Notes: generated by a model not told the origin, from the sequence alone. A DNA stretch of 15,258 bases from Planctomycetaceae bacterium (GCA_031282385.1 JAITDV010000461.1:1-15258); one strand, 5' to 3'; shown: positions 7,313-15,230, counted from the stretch's first letter. Numbers and translations are program-made.

Positions 7313-7409
7313 ACTGTTCAAACTTTAAATTTCGTTTACCGCCGCCTGCTTACCTGTCGGAAAGCAGGCTTTTACGCTCTTGAATCCCGCAGTTTATAGT
7401 ACGAACAGT
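7313..7409 (-). repeat. Repeat family B, copy B4
   Basis: 97 bp, inverse orientation to B1-B3. Ends are ACTGTTCAAACTTTAAATT and the complement of ACTGTTCGTACTATAAACT, a good inverted pair. The perfect 8-bp central stem is GCCTGCTT/AAGCAGGC (7344-7369). It lies between the lipoprotein stop (7481) and the DUF1559 ATG (7279), 33 bp before that ATG in the transcript. Confidence 0.9.
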
Positions 7410-7480
7410 ATATTAAAGTTTTTTCAATGACAACTAAAACGAATTGTCATAAATTAAATTTAGTTACGTTTGATTTGATC

Positions 7481-7909
7481 TCATTTTTTCAGCAACTCGC
7501 TTGATTTGAGATCGATGTTAAATTTGTCGCCTTTTTTGCTCACTGAAATTTTGTAATTGTTGATCAATTCTCCATATTCAGATGCGCCTTTAAGCAACGG
7601 GACAAATTTAGGTATCATTGCCTTTTTGCCGGTAATCGAATCAACCGATTCAACTTCACCGTCAATTTTCATTGCGTTAATGGCAACATTTTTTTCGCCT
7701 TTTGTAACTCTGACGGAAAATTTACCATTTTTAATCTCGCAACCCGACACCGGCGAATCAGACGACGTAATTCTCATGTCGCCGGTTTCCAAAGGTACTC
7801 CATCAAGAGTAACCATACCCGAAATCTCAACCATCCCATCGCCACTTCCACAACCCGCCGCCATAAACAAAACAAGCAAACAGATTGCCAAAACGAATCT
7901 TTGAAACAT
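7481..7909 (-). CDS. Planctomycete-type lipoprotein with carboxypeptidase-regulatory-like fold
   Basis: 142 residues from the ATG at 7909, chosen because AAAGGAG lies six bases upstream. A longer frame from 7978 would bury the signal peptide. The signal sequence MFQRFVLAICLLVLFMAAGC has the lipobox A-A-G-C with Cys20 as the predicted lipidated residue, so the protein should be membrane-anchored outside the cytoplasmic membrane. After it comes ISGMVTLDGVPLETGDMRI, the G-x-V-x-x-D-G-x-P-L-x-x-G pattern of small carboxypeptidase-regulatory-like domains common in Planctomycetota, then a lysine-rich C-terminus with no known enzymatic motif. It is the first gene of the minus-strand set and precedes two DUF1559 genes. 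Function unknown; a surface role alongside the DUF1559 proteins is inference. Confidence 0.9.
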   Translation of the reverse strand: MFQRFVLAICLLVLFMAAGCGSGDGMVEISGMVTLDGVPLETGDMRITSSDSPVSGCEIKNGKFSVRVTKGEKNVAINAMKIDGEVESVDSITGKKAMIPKFVPLLKGASEYGELINNYKISVSKKGDKFNIDLKSSELLKK

Positions 7910-8192
7910 TAACTTCTCCTTTCTTTGTCCTAAAATTGAAAAATTAAAAAGTTGTCTGTAAAAAATAATTACAAACAACCTTTATACTCGTCATACTTAA
8001 ATTTTCGGTTCGTGAGACGGCGTTTTTGTTTACGGTATTGCCAAGTCTTTTTTGTTGCCGTTTATGTTTCTAGTAAAAAAGAAAACCGAATTTTAAAGCA
8101 TGAAGATACTCCAAACCAACACATCGGCGCGGGATTGTAAATCAAACTGAAACAAAAAGCAAGATCAAATTAAAAAGAAATTCTCTACAGAC
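7910..8192. other. Non-coding gap, divergent side of the lipoprotein gene
   Basis: Should hold the promoter of the minus-strand lipoprotein/DUF1559 set. A 62-codon plus-strand frame at 7952-8140 has no Shine-Dalgarno and no family resemblance, so I do not call it. Nothing else recognised. Confidence 0.45.
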
Positions 8193-8354
8193 AACTTCTA
8201 AGAAGCTATTTTTTGACGAAATTATTGAAATTTTCAGGATAGACAAATTTAGATAATAAATTTATTTTATCCACGGATTGACACGAAATCGCACAAATTA
8301 TTTAATTCGTGGTCTTTCGTGAAAATTCGTGGACAAAATGAGTTTTTAGAAGTT
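8193..8354. repeat. Repeat family C, copy C2
   Basis: 162 bp, same orientation as C1, bounded by AACTTCTAAGAA and TTTTTAGAAGTT. It shares long blocks with C1, including CACAAATTATTTAATTCGTG and GTGGACAAAATGAGTTTT. Repeat D2 starts a few bases after it. Confidence 0.8.
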
Positions 8355-8361
8355 CCCTAAT

Positions 8362-8449
8362 GGTTGTTTATTTTGGAGCGCTGTGTTTTTTGTCAGCTAC
8401 GTTCCTATTCCCTAATTCCTACACCCCTTTTCCCAAACAATTGAATCCC
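8362..8449 (-). repeat. Repeat D, copy D2
   Basis: Inverse copy of D1 (4332-4402). It shares GGTTGTTTA, CGCTG, TTTTTTGTC-GCT-CGTTCCT, TTTTCC and AAACAATTGAATCC. It sits between C2 and A3, making a repeat cluster upstream of rpoB. Confidence 0.65.
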
Positions 8450-8461
8450 GCGACTTAATAT

Positions 8462-8709
8462 TAGACCTTTTCGCTAACCTGTAGGAGACCACCCCTGACC
8501 CCTCCGAAGGAGGGGAATTATTCGCCACCTTCGGAGGCGTCTTCTTATTCGCCACCTTCGGAGGCATCTTTTTATTCCCCTCCTTCGGAGGCATCTTTTT
8601 ATTCCCCTCCTTCGGAGGGGTTAGGGGTGGTCTCGGAGGAGTTAAAGGTGGTTTTTCGTTGCAGGTTTTTTGTTGCGTTGATGTATTTTTAGGTTAGAGA
8701 AAAGGTCTA
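8462..8709 (-). repeat. Repeat family A, complete copy A3
   Basis: 248 bp in inverse orientation to A2, with the same ends (TAGACCTTTTCGCTAACCT and AGGTTAGAGAAAAGGTCTA) and TA at both borders. It is exactly 54 bp longer than A2, accounted for by two extra 27-bp internal units. Otherwise it aligns base for base with few differences. Confidence 0.88.
8520..8620. repeat. 27-bp tandem hairpin units inside A3
   Basis: Three full units (8520-8546, 8547-8573, 8574-8600) and a partial fourth. Each holds a C-rich block, a TTCGGAGG block and a T-rich tail, forming short stems around TTC. A2 carries only one such unit. Confidence 0.85.
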
Positions 8710-8894
8710 GTTATAAAAAAAATTCTCTTATTTGTGATTTTTTTTGCAAAAAATAAAATAAGTAAAGATGGGGTAGTTGTTCATGTTTTTCCTGCCCCCC
8801 TTGTTAGAATTTTGTTGTGTGTTAGAATTCTCGGCTCAGAATTTTTCCACTAAAATAATATTATCGACATTAGCCTAAAAGAGAGGAATTTTAA

Positions 8895-8991
8895 ACTGTC
8901 CGCGTTTTAGATTTCCTTTACCTCCGCCTGCTTGCCTATCGGAAAGCAGGCTTTTATGCTCTTGAGTCACGCAATTTATAGTACGAACATT
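8895..8991 (-). repeat. Repeat family B, copy B5
   Basis: 97 bp. Its left end, ACTGTCCGCGTTTTAGATT, approximately complements the right end, AATTTATAGTACGAACATT. The central stem GCCTGCTT/AAGCAGGC (8926-8951) is intact and followed by TTTT. It ends 145 bp before the rpoB start. Confidence 0.88.
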
Positions 8992-9136
8992 ATAACGTTC
9001 ATGGCAACAGCTTTAAATTTTGTCAATTGTCGCAAGATGTAATTTGTACCCGGAATTTCGGAGATTCTGCACCGGTACAAAATCTCACATTGAATATAAA
9101 CATAAACTTAAAAGTTTAACCTCAAACTCTAAAATT

Positions 9137-12100
9137 ATGGCAACCCCTTCACAGCGAATAATAAATTTTCAACGCAAACGAGTATTTGGCACACAAAGTT
9201 CGACTTACGATATTCCGGATCTTACAGTGTTGCAAACACAAAGTTACGGTAAATTTCTACAGGACGGCGTCCCGCCCAAAAAAAGGAGGCAAGACGTAGG
9301 ACTTGAAGCGGTATTGCGTGAAAGTTTTCCTATTACGAATTACGACGAAACGATCAAATTGGAATACCTTTACTATGAGTTGGAGAAGCCGCGTTACGAA
9401 CCCGATGAATGCCGTCAACTACGACTAACCTACGGAAGACCTTTCAAAGTACGCTTGCGGTTGACCAAAACCGGTTCTGAACCGCGTGAAGAAGATGTTT
9501 ATCTCGGCGATATTCCAGTTATGCTCGGCGGCGGCGAATTTATTATAAACGGAGCTGAACGTGTTGTTGTCAGTCAATTGCATCGCAGTCCCGGAATTGA
9601 TTTTGTTACGGTGATGGATGCGGAACGTAAAACTTTTAGTTGTAGAATTATTCCCGAACGCGGAAGTTGGATCGAGTTAAATATTACACGCAAGGAAACT
9701 ATTACAGCCAAAATTGACCAAAGCAGCAAGTTGCCGGTAATGATGTTTTTGCGGGCAATGTCTCCCGAATACAGCAGCAACGCCCAATTGATGAGAGCAT
9801 TCTACCCAACTCAAATCGTCAAACTAGACACTAAAGACTGCGAATCAAAAATTGAAAATAAAATTGCAATTACCGACGTAGTTTACCCGCAAGGTTCCGA
9901 AAAAGCCGGCGAGATAATAGTTGAAATGGGCGGCGAAATAACCAGATCAATCGCAGAAACAATTTGCATGTCTGGGATTAAAAAAGTTGAAGTGATGGAA
10001 CCGCAACGTAATAAGTTGCTTATAAATTCGCTTGCGGAAGATAAAACGAAATCACACGAAGAAGCTCTCATCCGTATATACCAACGCCTTCGTCCCGGTA
10101 ATCCCGCACAACTTGATAAAGCTCGTGAGTTGTTCCATGATAAATTTTATGACACAAATCGGTACAGACTTGGTCGTGTCGGTCGTTTCCGTATTAACCG
10201 TAAACTCGGACTTGATACTTCAATTGACGAGATGTTGCTTATTGCAAGCGATGTTCTTCAAGCGGTTTCGTATTTGAATCGGCTTTGGGGCGGTGATCGT
10301 ACTGCCGAAGTAGATGATATTGACCATCTTGGTAATCGACGTTTGCGGACGGTAGATGAGTTGGCAAGTGAAGAGTTACGTAAAGGTTTTCTCAAATTGC
10401 GCCGAACTGTACAAGAGCGGTTAAACGCCAGAAGCAACGAAGAAATTTCCCCGCGTCAAGCTATCAATCAAAAAAGCGTCTCCGCCGCAATTGATTTCTT
10501 TTTCGGGCGCGGTGAACTCTCGCAAGTTGTTGATCAAACGAATCCGCTTTCAATGTTGACGCATGAGCGTCGGCTTTCGGCTTTAGGTCCCGGCGGTTTG
10601 AACCGGAAGCGAGCGGGGTTTGATGTTCGAGACGTTCACTCGTCGCATTACGGTCGAATTTGTCCAATAGAAACGCCGGAAGGTACGAACATCGGGTTGA
10701 TTTCGAGTTTGAGTATTTACGCGGCGGTTGATGAATTTGGTTTTCTTGTGTCGCCTTATCGTCAAGTTAAGGATGGTAAGTTGACAGACAAAATTGATTG
10801 GTTGCGAGCGGACGAAGAACACGAGGTTAAAGTAGCTCCAGCAGATGTTTCTATTGACAAAAAGAAAATCAAACCTGATCCGATTTCGGGTACTGTGATT
10901 GTGCGTTGGCGCGGCGATTATGATCCGGTTACTGTCGAAGATGTTGAATATGTTGATGTTGCGCCAAGTCAAATGATCGGAGTTTCGGCAGGTTTGATTC
11001 CGTTCCTTGAACACGACGACGCAAATAGAGCGTTGATGGGGTCAAACATGCAACGTCAAGCGGTTCCGCTTTTGATTTCCGAACCTCCGCTTGTCGCGAC
11101 TGGGCTTGAAGAGCGGGCAGCTTTCAATTCAAGTTTGCTAATTCATTCGCGGCGCAGCGGTGTTGTTGAGTATGTTGATTCGCAGAGAATAGTAGTTAAA
11201 GGGTCAAGTAAAGAAGATGGTGATTATCAAGACGAGTACACACTTCGCAAATTTGTAGGAATGAATGAGCGGACATGTCAAAATCAAGTACCGATTGTCA
11301 AGCCAAATGAAGAAGTAAAAGTAGGTCAAATTATTGCTGACGGCGCAAGTATGCACAATGGCGAGTTATGTTTGGGACGTAATGTTTTAGTTGCGTTTAT
11401 GGCTTGGGACGGATACAATTTTGAGGACGCAATTATAATCAGTGAAGACCTTGTGAAGAAAGATACTTACACGTCAATCCATATTGAGGAATTTGATGTT
11501 GAGATTCGTGATACGAAACTTGGTCGAGAAGAATTTACAAATGACATTCCAAATGTCGGTGATCGTGCGTTGAGAAATCTTGACGAGTCTGGTATTGTTC
11601 GTGTTGGTACGTATGTCAAGCCTGGCGATATTCTTGTTGGCAAGGTAACGCCCAAGAATAAAACAGAGTTGACGCCGGAAGAAAAATTGTTGCACGCAAT
11701 TTTTGGACGTGCAGGCGAAGACGTTAAAAACGAGTCTTTGGAAGTGCCGTCTGGAGTTGAAGGAATTGTAATCGGTACGCAGAAATTTTCGTGCCGAATG
11801 AGTTTGACGGATCGCGAACGGGAAGAATTTGACAAGGAAATCAAGCAAATTGAAAAATCAGAGGATGCGAAAATTCTTTTACTTTTCAATCCAATGATAG
11901 AAGAGTTAGAAAAAATATTAGGACATAAAATTGACGATGTAGAGACATCGCAACCGAAATTATTCCGTCTTGAACATCTCAATATTGACGATGACGATCC
12001 GCGTCGTCCGAAACTTGAAACGGCGTTTAAGAAACATTGGGTAACAATTGAGAAGGCAATTGATGACAAAGATCGAAAGTTAAATTCGCGCAAACGCGGA

Positions 12101-12862
12101 GACGAACTTCGACGCGGCGTGCTTCAAATGGTTAAAGTATATATTGCGGCAAAACGCGTGATTTCAGTTGGAGACAAAATGGCTGGACGGCATGGTAATA
12201 AAGGTGTTATTGCAAAAATCCTGCCGCGTGAAGACATGCCGTATCTTGCGGATGGTACGCCGATTGAAATTATGTTGAATCCGTTGGGCGTTCCGTCGCG
12301 TATGAATGTTGGTCAAATTCTTGAAACGCATCTTGGATGGGCAGCGGCAAAAATGGGTTATCAAGCTGTTACGCCGGTGTTTGACGGCGCTTCAGAATCA
12401 ATGATCAACGATTGTCTTGAAGAAGCAGGTTTGCCGCGTCATGGTAAGGTAAAGTTGTTTGACGGTCGGACGGGCGAACCTTTTGACCAAGAAACAACTG
12501 TCGGATTCATTTATATGCTCAAGTTGCATCATTTGGTTGATGACAAGGTTCATGCGCGTAGTACTGGTCCGTATTCTTTGATAACTCAACAACCTCTCGG
12601 CGGTAAAGCAAGATTCGGAGGACAACGTTTTGGTGAAATGGAAGTGTGGGCATTGGAAGCATACGGTGCGGCTTATACGTTACAAGAATTGTTGACGGTA
12701 AAGAGTGACGATGTTGAGGGAAGAACTAAAATTTACGAATCAATGGTCAAAGGCGAAAACACCCTCGAAGCAGGTACACCGGCAAGTTTTGATGTTTTAA
12801 CAAATGAAATAAGAGGTCTCGCACTAAACATGCAACTAGAAAAAAAGAACGCAGGCTTCTAA
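9137..12862 (+). CDS. rpoB: DNA-directed RNA polymerase subunit beta
   Basis: 1241 residues; shorter than the E. coli protein (1342), as in other bacteria lacking its insertions. Visible blocks are QTQSYGKFL (near 33), LGDIPVMLGGGEFIINGAER (about 124-143), the rifampicin region ELSQVVDQTNPLSMLTHERR (460-479), GRICPIETPEGTNIGLIS, NMQRQAVPLL (about 637), YNFEDAIIISE (about 760), GDKMAGRHGNKG (about 1012-1023, active-site lysines) and FGGQRFGEMEVWALEAYGAA near the C-terminus. Positions equivalent to E. coli D516, H526 and S531 are unchanged; F514 and M515 are both Val. I chose ATG 9137 (MATPSQRIINFQRKR). A TTG at 9020 would add 39 unrelated residues. No Shine-Dalgarno is visible. Unusually, neither rplJ/rplL upstream nor rpoC downstream is present; repeats lie on both sides. 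Confidence 0.97.
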   Translation: MATPSQRIINFQRKRVFGTQSSTYDIPDLTVLQTQSYGKFLQDGVPPKKRRQDVGLEAVLRESFPITNYDETIKLEYLYYELEKPRYEPDECRQLRLTYGRPFKVRLRLTKTGSEPREEDVYLGDIPVMLGGGEFIINGAERVVVSQLHRSPGIDFVTVMDAERKTFSCRIIPERGSWIELNITRKETITAKIDQSSKLPVMMFLRAMSPEYSSNAQLMRAFYPTQIVKLDTKDCESKIENKIAITDVVYPQGSEKAGEIIVEMGGEITRSIAETICMSGIKKVEVMEPQRNKLLINSLAEDKTKSHEEALIRIYQRLRPGNPAQLDKARELFHDKFYDTNRYRLGRVGRFRINRKLGLDTSIDEMLLIASDVLQAVSYLNRLWGGDRTAEVDDIDHLGNRRLRTVDELASEELRKGFLKLRRTVQERLNARSNEEISPRQAINQKSVSAAIDFFFGRGELSQVVDQTNPLSMLTHERRLSALGPGGLNRKRAGFDVRDVHSSHYGRICPIETPEGTNIGLISSLSIYAAVDEFGFLVSPYRQVKDGKLTDKIDWLRADEEHEVKVAPADVSIDKKKIKPDPISGTVIVRWRGDYDPVTVEDVEYVDVAPSQMIGVSAGLIPFLEHDDANRALMGSNMQRQAVPLLISEPPLVATGLEERAAFNSSLLIHSRRSGVVEYVDSQRIVVKGSSKEDGDYQDEYTLRKFVGMNERTCQNQVPIVKPNEEVKVGQIIADGASMHNGELCLGRNVLVAFMAWDGYNFEDAIIISEDLVKKDTYTSIHIEEFDVEIRDTKLGREEFTNDIPNVGDRALRNLDESGIVRVGTYVKPGDILVGKVTPKNKTELTPEEKLLHAIFGRAGEDVKNESLEVPSGVEGIVIGTQKFSCRMSLTDREREEFDKEIKQIEKSEDAKILLLFNPMIEELEKILGHKIDDVETSQPKLFRLEHLNIDDDDPRRPKLETAFKKHWVTIEKAIDDKDRKLNSRKRGDELRRGVLQMVKVYIAAKRVISVGDKMAGRHGNKGVIAKILPREDMPYLADGTPIEIMLNPLGVPSRMNVGQILETHLGWAAAKMGYQAVTPVFDGASESMINDCLEEAGLPRHGKVKLFDGRTGEPFDQETTVGFIYMLKLHHLVDDKVHARSTGPYSLITQQPLGGKARFGGQRFGEMEVWALEAYGAAYTLQELLTVKSDDVEGRTKIYESMVKGENTLEAGTPASFDVLTNEIRGLALNMQLEKKNAGF

Positions 12863-12878
12863 CTAAAAATTAATTTTG

Positions 12879-12918
12879 TCCACGAATTTTTTCATGTTAA
12901 TTTGTGTAAATTCGTGGA
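12879..12918. terminator. Perfect 11-bp hairpin after rpoB (degenerate repeat C fragment)
   Basis: TCCACGAATTT (12879-12889) and AAATTCGTGGA (12908-12918) are exact complements with an 18-base loop, starting 16 bp after the rpoB stop. The sequence is related to the GTGGACAAAAT / ATTCGTG part of repeat C, in inverse orientation. It may end rpoB transcription, but it lacks a T-run, so terminator function is uncertain. Confidence 0.5.
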
Positions 12919-13254
12919 TAGATTTAATTGGTCGTTTGTAATTTAGAATCTTTAAAATTTAATAACTATTCAGTGAATTTTTAAGTTATGAAAAAAGTCT
13001 AAAGTTTAAGAAACTGCACGACAGATAAATACGTTGTTTGGTTTAAGTTTGTTGCATCGTCTGGTTTTTTGTAACGTAAAATCGGTTGTGTTTTGAAAGT
13101 GATAAATTTAATTGCGTTTTGTGCAAGTTAATTTTGTCGCGTTTATAGTCGTTTATTGAGCTAACGTTTTTCCTTTTTGCCAAAGAAAAAAACAACGCCA
13201 ATAATTTTTGTAAACATTTAACAAATCCTCTAACAAAATTTAATGGAGGTTAAG
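12919..13254. other. Non-coding gap upstream of the G12-tract DUF1559 gene
   Basis: AT-rich. It carries the inverse copy of ACTGAATAGTTA at 12963-12974 and, at its end, GGAGG five bases before the ATG at 13255. A promoter for the DUF1559 gene is expected here but I cannot assign boxes. No rpoC fragment seen. Confidence 0.5.
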
Positions 13255-14509
13255 ATGAAAAAGACAAATCAAATGTTAGGTTTGTTTAATGCCGAAATTA
13301 ACGTCGAAGTTGATGTTAATGCAAATGTTAAAATAGAGAGGGGGGGGGGGGATACGTAAAGAACAAAATCGTCCAAATTATCGTTACGATAATTCTCTGG
13401 GAATTTTTTCTAAGCCTTCTCTTGGTTTATTTGGTTTTACTCTGGTTGAGCTTCTGGTGGTAATTGCGATTATAGGAATTTTGATTGCAATTCTTTTACC
13501 CGCAGTTCAAGCCGCACGCGGCGCCGCACGACGAATGCAATGTTCCAACAACATGAAACAATTCGGCTTGGCAATGCACGCTTACCATGATGTTTTTTCG
13601 GCGCTTCCGGCATCAAGATGCGTATTGAACAATTTTAATACACATGCAAGCGCTCCTGAAGATAATGTTCATTGGCAAGGAATCATAGGAGCAATTGTAT
13701 TTTTGCTTCCTTTCTTTGAACAGAACGCCATGTATGAAAAAATCGAAAGTATAAGTAAAACTTCAACAAATCGCTGGCCTCTTAATACTGAATTTGCCGG
13801 ACGGATACCGACTCTTTATTGTCCAGAAGACCCCAATGTATCTAAACCGAATGTTAGCGCCGGAAACATATCAGGAATGAGCATTATGGTTTCACACGGA
13901 GACGGAATGTGGCACAACAATCGTCCTGATGCAGGAGAAACAACAGATGCTTCAAAGGTTGCCAAACGTGGTATTTTTGCGCCGCTGACATATCAAGGAT
14001 TTGATACTTGTACAGACGGAACAAGTAACACAATTGCCGCAAGTGAATCAGTGAGCGCCCTAGCATTATCAACAAATGTGAAAGGTGGAATTTATCGTAC
14101 ATCAGACATTCACAACGGCAATGCAATTCCAATAAAATGTTTGACATCAAGCCGTTCACCAAGCAATCCCAACGTTTTAATTTCAGGTTCAGATGTTTGG
14201 CGCGGTACGATTTTTGTTGATGGTAGAACATCTTCGGCGGGCTTTTGTACGGTTTTACAACCCAATTCTCCATCTTGCGTTTATACTTATCCGACTCCAC
14301 ATAATATGGCTTGGGGCGTATTTAGCGCAACAAGTAATCATAACGGCGGAGTCAATGGTGTTTATATTGATGGGTCTGTTCATTTTATTTCCAACGCGGT
14401 TGATGCCGGCAGCGCAAGTTCGCCGCAAAAATCGTCAGGAATAAGTCCATACGGTATATGGGGCGCATTAGGAACTCCAAGTGGCGAAGAAGCAGTCGCA
14501 TTACCGTAA
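13255..14509 (+). CDS. DUF1559 prepilin-like protein, frameshifted at a G12 tract (putative phase-variable)
   Basis: The ATG at 13255 has GGAGG five bases upstream. Its 28-codon leader ends NANVKIE, followed by A and a run of 12 G (13340-13351). As given, the frame ends at TAA 13357-13359 after 34 residues. With 11 G the leader joins IRKEQNRPNYRYDNSLGIFS and then GFTLVELLVVIAIIGILIAI, giving 417 residues. Prepilin cleavage is predicted between G60 and F61 of the joined frame, with Glu at mature position 5, so the pro-peptide is very long. The mature part has LLPAVQAARGAARRMQCSNN, a variable centre and H-NGGVNGVYI-DG near the C-terminus (H-x9-DG intact), ending WGALGTPSGEEAVALP. A start restricted to the prepilin part has no ribosome binding site. 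It lies downstream of rpoB and 176 bp before a lipoprotein gene. The alternative is a homopolymer sequencing error. Confidence 0.88.
13340..13351 (+). repeat. G12 homopolymer in the DUF1559 leader (putative switch)
   Basis: Twelve G on the coding strand, starting at coding base 86 after the ATG and preceded by ATGTTAAAATAGAGA. Frame is restored by 11 or 14 G. It matches the G14 tract of the other DUF1559 gene in position, orientation and 5' flank. Confidence 0.9.
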
Positions 14510-14557
14510 CAATAATCACGCCATTTGATTCGTACTATCAAATAGAAAAACTTTTAA

Positions 14558-14655
14558 ACTATTCACATTTTAAATTTCGTTTACCTTTTGCCTGCTTACC
14601 TATCGTGTAAGCAGGCTTTTACACTCTTGAGTTATACAATTTATAATACGATCAT
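14558..14655 (-). repeat. Repeat family B, copy B6
   Basis: 98 bp, inverse orientation. Left end is ACTATTCACATTTTAAATT and right end is CAATTTATAATACGATCAT. The central stem GCCTGCTTAC/GTAAGCAGGC (14590-14615) is intact and followed by TTTT. It lies between the DUF1559 stop (14509) and the lipoprotein ATG (14686) and could attenuate read-through. Confidence 0.88.
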
Positions 14656-14685
14656 ACCAATCACTAAAAACCAAAAAAATAAGTT

Positions 14686-15225
14686 ATGCAAATTTCATCG
14701 TTAAAAAAATACCTTTTAGTTGTAGTTACGGGTTCATTTTTTCTAATGTTTGCTTCGTGTGGAAACGAACCAATACCCAAAGGAATGCCGAAATTGTATC
14801 CGGCAAGAATAATTGTATTGCAAGAAGGAAAACCGCTTAACGGCGCAACAATAATTCTTGTCAATATTGAAAATCTGCAAACACCATGGACTGTGGGCGG
14901 TTTGACAGACGGTAATGGAATTTGCAAACTTAAAACGTTGGGCAAATTTAATGGTGTGCCTATTGGTAAATATAAAGTTACTGTTGAAAAAAATGTAATA
15001 CAAGAAAGTGAAACGTCAAAATTACCAATTCCAACCGACCCACAAGCAAGAGAAGAATATTACGCCAAAATACGTACAGAAGAAAAATTTTACGACCGCG
15101 TCAATCTAAAATATAAATCGCCAACAACAACCGATCTCGAAATAGAAATTGTCGGCAGCAAGAATGAAAAAACATTTGACGTCGGTAAAGAAATCAAACA
15201 AAAAGTTATTTTAATCGGACAATAA
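14686..15225 (+). CDS. Planctomycete-type lipoprotein with carboxypeptidase-regulatory-like domain
   Basis: 179 residues. The signal peptide has a basic start (MQISSLKK), a hydrophobic core (YLLVVVTGSFFLMF) and lipobox F-A-S-C with Cys25 as the predicted lipidated residue, so it should be anchored at the membrane facing outward. Residues around 38-90 read like a small beta-sandwich: ARIIVLQEGKPLNGATIILV, then WTVGGLTDGNGICKLKT, then GVPIGKYKVTVEK. This is the D-G/G-x-Y-x-V pattern of carboxypeptidase-regulatory-like domains. The C-terminal half is charged and has no known motif. No clear Shine-Dalgarno precedes the ATG. It follows a DUF1559 gene, the reverse order to the minus-strand pair. 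Function unknown. Repeat A4 starts five bases after its stop. Confidence 0.9.
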   Translation: MQISSLKKYLLVVVTGSFFLMFASCGNEPIPKGMPKLYPARIIVLQEGKPLNGATIILVNIENLQTPWTVGGLTDGNGICKLKTLGKFNGVPIGKYKVTVEKNVIQESETSKLPIPTDPQAREEYYAKIRTEEKFYDRVNLKYKSPTTTDLEIEIVGSKNEKTFDVGKEIKQKVILIGQ

Positions 15226-15230
15226 AATAT

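Noticed and set aside
7344..7373. Family B stems followed by TTTT as ordinary terminators
   Set aside because: The stem sits in a ~98-bp repeat with its own inverted ends and occurs in both orientations, often before genes; the T-run is only four bases. Weak termination is possible but does not explain the element.
7952..8140. 62-codon plus-strand frame upstream of repeat C2
   Set aside because: No Shine-Dalgarno, aromatic/basic-rich low-quality translation and no similarity to a known family; its start lies within the 5' flank of the lipoprotein gene.
8520..8620. Tandem 27-bp units as a CRISPR array
   Set aside because: Units abut directly with no unique spacers, lie inside a mobile repeat and have no cas genes nearby.
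9020..9136. In-frame N-terminal extension of rpoB from a TTG
   Set aside because: The 39 added residues do not resemble RpoB, there is no ribosome binding site, and MATPSQRIINFQRKR is the natural family start.
10514..10579. Rifampicin-resistance signature in RpoB
   Set aside because: Residues matching E. coli D516, H526 and S531 are unchanged; the Val substitutions at 514/515 alone do not support a resistance claim from sequence.
11467..12093. 208-codon minus-strand frame inside rpoB
   Set aside because: It lies wholly antisense to a conserved part of rpoB, is Ser/Arg-rich as expected for a shadow frame, and has no recognisable domain.
13884..14300. 138-codon minus-strand frame inside the DUF1559 gene
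   Set aside because: Antisense shadow of a coding region with no start signal or family resemblance.
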